Shown here piece after piece: positions 6,668-8,548 of a stretch of DNA of 8,548 nucleotides. The notes under the pieces are model-generated. The model was given only the letters and a program-made list of their open reading frames with translations. It made no database searches and was not told the DNA's origin. A program made the position numbers and the translations under genes. The first letter of the stretch is position 1. Every line of letters starts with the position of its first letter. The DNA is from Deinococcales bacterium. Its GTDB lineage: Bacteria; Deinococcota; Deinococci; Deinococcales; Deinococcaceae. The DNA lies in NCBI GenBank assembly GCA_014378225.1, contig JACMOA010000007.1, positions 1 through 8,548 on the forward strand, read 5' to 3'.

Positions 6668-6788
6668 AGTGGGGGCGGGCCACCCTGCGTCTTGGACAGG
6701 ACGGCACTTCGCGGGCCTGTCCGCCTCCCGCTTTTGACCAGGCGGGCAGGCCCTTTCTAGGTGCCGTTCTGCTCAAGATAGTGGAACG
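6668..6788. repeat. Long palindromic repeat, copy 2 of the dispersed family
   Basis: CTTGGACAGGACGGCACT (6691-6708) pairs with the region of GTGCCGTTCTGCTCAAG (6761-6777). Inside it GGGCCTGTCCGCCT (6713-6726) pairs with AGGCGGGCAGGCCC (6740-6753), 13 of 14 bases, around a 13-base loop. The two halves are copies of the unit seen at 101-292 but placed with the GTGCC ends facing inwards, the opposite arrangement. The left half, read on the minus strand, continues into GGGTGGCCCG, matching GGATGGCCCG of the first cluster. The element lies between the divergent oxidoreductase and permease genes. It could be a REP/BIME- or MITE-like element. As transcribed RNA it would form a strong hairpin, but it lacks a U run. 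Confidence 0.75.
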
Positions 6789-6809
6789 AGAGAAAGTAAA
6801 GGTGCAACA

Positions 6810-6838
6810 GGACTTCCGGCAAAAGTCGCCGCAAGTCC
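6810..6838. repeat. Small hairpin in the divergent intergenic region
   Basis: GGACTT (6810-6815) pairs with AAGTCC (6833-6838), and CGGC (6817-6820) with GCCG (6828-6831), around a seven-base loop with one C-C mismatch. It lies about 27 bases upstream of the permease -35. It could be an operator-like site or a remnant of the neighbouring repeat. It does not resemble a Fur box. Confidence 0.45.
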
Positions 6839-6864
6839 AATGACAACACTGTGATTTCTGGCTA

Positions 6865-6892
6865 TTCACCCTTGTCCAATCCACGCTAGAAT
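6865..6892 (+). promoter_or_regulatory. Probable promoter for a leaderless permease mRNA
   Basis: TAGAAT (6887-6892) is a good -10 and TTCACC (6865-6870) a moderate -35, with a 16-base spacer. Transcription would begin at about 6899-6901, on or next to the GTG start of the permease. That arrangement gives a leaderless message, which is common in Deinococcota. No ribosome binding site is seen before the GTG, consistent with this reading. Confidence 0.55.
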
Positions 6893-6900
6893 AGAGCTTT

Positions 6901-8517
6901 GTGATTGAGCGCTCGAGCACTCCCAAACAAACTAAGCCCCTCTCGAGGAAACCCCGGCGTATGTCTGCTGGGGTTCCTCGCCTGTTTTTGTGGCTGAGCT
7001 TTCTCAGTGTAGTGGGCGTGCTGGTTCCGCTGCTTTACCTGTTTTTGCGGGCGCTCGAGGCGGACCCGGCCACGTTGGGGCAAATTCTGTTGCGTGAGCG
7101 CAACCTGACCTTGCTGTTCAACACCCTGACTCTGGCGACCACCGTGTTGATTGGCTCGAGCCTGATTGCCCTGCCCCTGGCTTTTCTGACCGCTCGAGCG
7201 CAGGTGCGCTATCCAGGGTTGCTGGTACTGGTAGGAGTGCTCCCGCTGGCTATTCCCGGCTATGTGGGCGCCTACGCTTTTCTGTCTGCCAGTGGGCTAG
7301 GGGGCCTGATTGACCGCCTGACCGGGCTGAACTGGCCTGCACCGGGTGGGTTTTGGGGCGCGGCGGGCGTGTTTACGCTGTTCAATTTTCCCTACCTGGT
7401 CCTCAATGTCTGGGCTACCCTGCGCCACTCGGACCCCGCCACCCAGGATACGTCCCGTTTGATGCGACTCTCGCGCTCGGCCCCCTTTCGGCGCGTGACC
7501 CTACCCGCGCTGCGTCCCGCCTGGTACGCCGGGGGACTGCTGATTCTGCTGCACGTCCTGGGAGACTTTGGCACGGTGAGCCTGATGCGCTTCGAAACCT
7601 TCAGCTACGCCATTTATCAGCAGTACAACGCCCTATTTGACCGGACTTACGCGGCGTGGCTCTCGCTTCTGGTGGTGATGCTTACTCTGATTATTGTGGC
7701 GCTCGAGGCCCAATTGATGCGGCGGGTCCGGCTGGCTCGAGTGGGAACCGGAACCGCCCGCAAAATGCAGCGCATTCCGCTGAGCGGCTGGACTTTTCCG
7801 GCGCTGGGATTTGTACTTTTGGTGTTCAGTGCCTCGGTAGTGGTTCCCCTCGCGTCCATGCTGTACTGGCTGATTCAGAGCAAAATTCAAGAATCCGCGC
7901 TCTCGGGTTGGCTCGAGTCGCTGTTCAATTCGCTCGAGCTGGCCCTGCCTGCCGCACTGCTGACCACTTTTCTGGCCCTGGCTCCGGCCTACCTGGGTGT
8001 ACGCTTCCCCTCGAGAATGAGTCGTATCCTCGAGCGGCTGGGTTATCTGGGTTACGCCATTCCCCCACTGGCTTTTGCGCTGGCCTTCGTGTTCTTCAGT
8101 TTAAAGGTTGTACCAGACCTGTACCAGACTGTACCCCTGCTGATTTTCGCTTACGCGCTGCACTTTCTGGTCGAGGCCATTGGACCCATCCGCTCGAGCC
8201 TTCTTTCTGCCTCCGCAAGGATAGAAGAAGCGGCGCGGCTATTGGGGCTTTCGCCCGTCAAAGCTTTCTTGAAAGCTACTTTACCGCTGCTCCGCCCCGG
8301 ACTACTGGCGAGCCTTGCGCTGGTGTTCGTGAGCGTGCTCAAAGAGCTGCCGCTGGCTTTTTTGCTGACCCCCATCGGCTTTGACACGCTGGCTAAAGAC
8401 GCCTGGGGCTACTCGAGCGAGGCCATGTTTGCCGAGGCTGCGCCGTTTGCGCTCAGTCTGGTGGTGGTTTCGCTGGTGTTTGTGCGAATCTTGTGGCAGC
8501 AGGAGGGGAAGAAATGA
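6901..8517 (+). CDS. ABC transporter permease, two fused domains (ferric iron/thiamine type)
   Basis: This 538-residue integral membrane protein has two tandem permease domains and about a dozen hydrophobic segments (first at about 27-50). The second domain carries a clear ATPase-coupling EAA loop, IEEAARLLGLSPVKAFLKAT (441-460). The first domain's equivalent at about 181-206 is degenerate (SRLMRLSRSAPFRRVTLPAL). This fused layout is typical of FbpB/SfuB-type ferric-iron and ThiP-type thiamine permeases that work with a periplasmic binding protein and one ATPase. Iron is the commoner substrate, but it cannot be decided here. I use GTG 6901 because a promoter places the transcript 5' end there. 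ATG 6961 is the alternative; its nearest GAGG is 12 bases away, too far for comfort, and it would remove 20 mostly basic, hydrophilic residues. The stop overlaps the next start (ATGA), so translational coupling with a downstream gene is likely. No binding-protein gene lies upstream. Confidence 0.9.
   Translation: MIERSSTPKQTKPLSRKPRRMSAGVPRLFLWLSFLSVVGVLVPLLYLFLRALEADPATLGQILLRERNLTLLFNTLTLATTVLIGSSLIALPLAFLTARAQVRYPGLLVLVGVLPLAIPGYVGAYAFLSASGLGGLIDRLTGLNWPAPGGFWGAAGVFTLFNFPYLVLNVWATLRHSDPATQDTSRLMRLSRSAPFRRVTLPALRPAWYAGGLLILLHVLGDFGTVSLMRFETFSYAIYQQYNALFDRTYAAWLSLLVVMLTLIIVALEAQLMRRVRLARVGTGTARKMQRIPLSGWTFPALGFVLLVFSASVVVPLASMLYWLIQSKIQESALSGWLESLFNSLELALPAALLTTFLALAPAYLGVRFPSRMSRILERLGYLGYAIPPLAFALAFVFFSLKVVPDLYQTVPLLIFAYALHFLVEAIGPIRSSLLSASARIEEAARLLGLSPVKAFLKATLPLLRPGLLASLALVFVSVLKELPLAFLLTPIGFDTLAKDAWGYSSEAMFAEAAPFALSLVVVSLVFVRILWQQEGKK
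8501..8508 (+). promoter_or_regulatory. Strong ribosome binding site inside the permease 3' end
   Basis: AGGAGGGG at 8501-8508 is a near-perfect Shine-Dalgarno sequence five to seven bases ahead of the ATG at 8514. That ATG overlaps the permease stop as ATGA. It is the strongest ribosome binding site in the window and argues for a translated gene starting here. Confidence 0.65.
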
Positions 8518-8548
8518 TGAGTTGTGAGTGTAAAAATCATGCTGAAAA
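8514..8548 (+). CDS. Start of a downstream gene, cut by the window edge (possibly the transporter ATPase)
   Basis: From ATG 8514 the frame stays open to the window end and reads MMSCECKNHAE. It has an excellent ribosome binding site and a four-base ATGA overlap with the permease. In this transporter class the ATPase gene often follows the permease, but this short N-terminus is not recognisable as one. An alternative is ATG 8539 in another frame (MLK), which looks more like an ABC ATPase beginning but has only a weak ribosome binding site. If that is the real gene, the 8514 frame would be a short leader or a spurious start. Eleven codons are too few to decide. Confidence 0.4.
   Translation, partial: MMSCECKNHAE

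Larger units (their letters stand above)
433..8417. repeat. Highly iterated palindrome CTCGAG across the window
   Basis: Counting by eye, CTCGAG occurs about 66 times between 433-438 and 8412-8417, roughly once per 130 bases; about two would be expected at equal base frequencies. About 62 copies lie within genes and about four in non-coding DNA. All three frames are used: in frame they encode Leu-Glu (as in the many LE pairs of the cyclase and FdhD), and out of frame they force the CGA arginine codon or Ser-Ser/Ser-Arg. This resembles HIP1 (GCGATCGC) in cyanobacteria: a genome-wide iterated word rather than a local element. Confidence 0.85.

Noticed and set aside
6691..6777. Large hairpin considered as an intrinsic terminator or riboswitch (for example of molybdenum cofactor type)
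   Set aside because: There is no U run on either strand, and the halves are copies of a repeat found elsewhere in the window. No known riboswitch core could be recognised by eye.
6839..6886. Fur-box search upstream of the putative iron permease
   Set aside because: No 19-bp GATAATGATAATCATTATC-like palindrome is visible. Only a weak GTGA...TCAC pair occurs, which is not convincing.
7656..8384. Plus-strand open frame (242 codons) inside the permease gene
   Set aside because: It is a shifted frame of a clear membrane protein. Composition is Ala/Gly/Arg-rich, with no membrane segments and no supporting start signal.

Overview
The window looks like a chromosomal segment from a moderately GC-rich bacterium. 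Deinococcota (Deinococcus/Meiothermus-like) is the best guess. This rests on gene content (soluble diiron acyl-ACP desaturase, TPR-GGDEF protein, YdeP-type molybdoenzyme with FdhD, fused two-domain permease) and on a permease promoter placed for a leaderless message. It is an inference, not a database match. The most striking base-level property is the palindrome CTCGAG: I count about 66 copies in 8.5 kb, against about 2 expected by chance.

Layout. Positions 1-476 hold no convincing gene but contain a dense cluster of inverted repeats (about 101-292). A TATAAT promoter with a TetR-type palindromic operator then precedes an acyl-ACP desaturase (541-1629, +) that ends at a clear intrinsic terminator. 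Next is a TPR-GGDEF diguanylate cyclase (1779-3476, +). It runs convergently into fdhD (3411-4241, -), with a 66-bp tail-to-tail overlap of the coding regions. Upstream of fdhD on the same strand lies a FdhF/YdeP-type molybdopterin oxidoreductase (4387-6621, -). The 145-bp gap between these two holds tandem TCAGTNN heptamers and a long inverted repeat. A divergent intergenic region (6622-6900) carries a second cluster of the repeat family seen at 101-292. A fused two-domain ABC permease of the ferric-iron/thiamine type follows (6901-8517, +), and its stop codon overlaps the probable start of a further gene (8514 to the window end).

How the genes fit together. The oxidoreductase and fdhD form a functional pair: FdhD-type proteins deliver sulfur to the molybdenum cofactor of formate-dehydrogenase-like enzymes. 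The desaturase appears to be a single, separately terminated unit under lipid-type repressor control. The diguanylate cyclase is a signalling gene with no clear link to its neighbours. The permease probably starts a transporter operon whose ATPase would lie beyond the right edge.

Points most worth a second look: the CTCGAG over-representation; the shared palindromic repeat family on both sides of the four-gene block; the apparent ATT start codon of fdhD with an excellent ribosome binding site; and the convergent overlap of two conserved genes.
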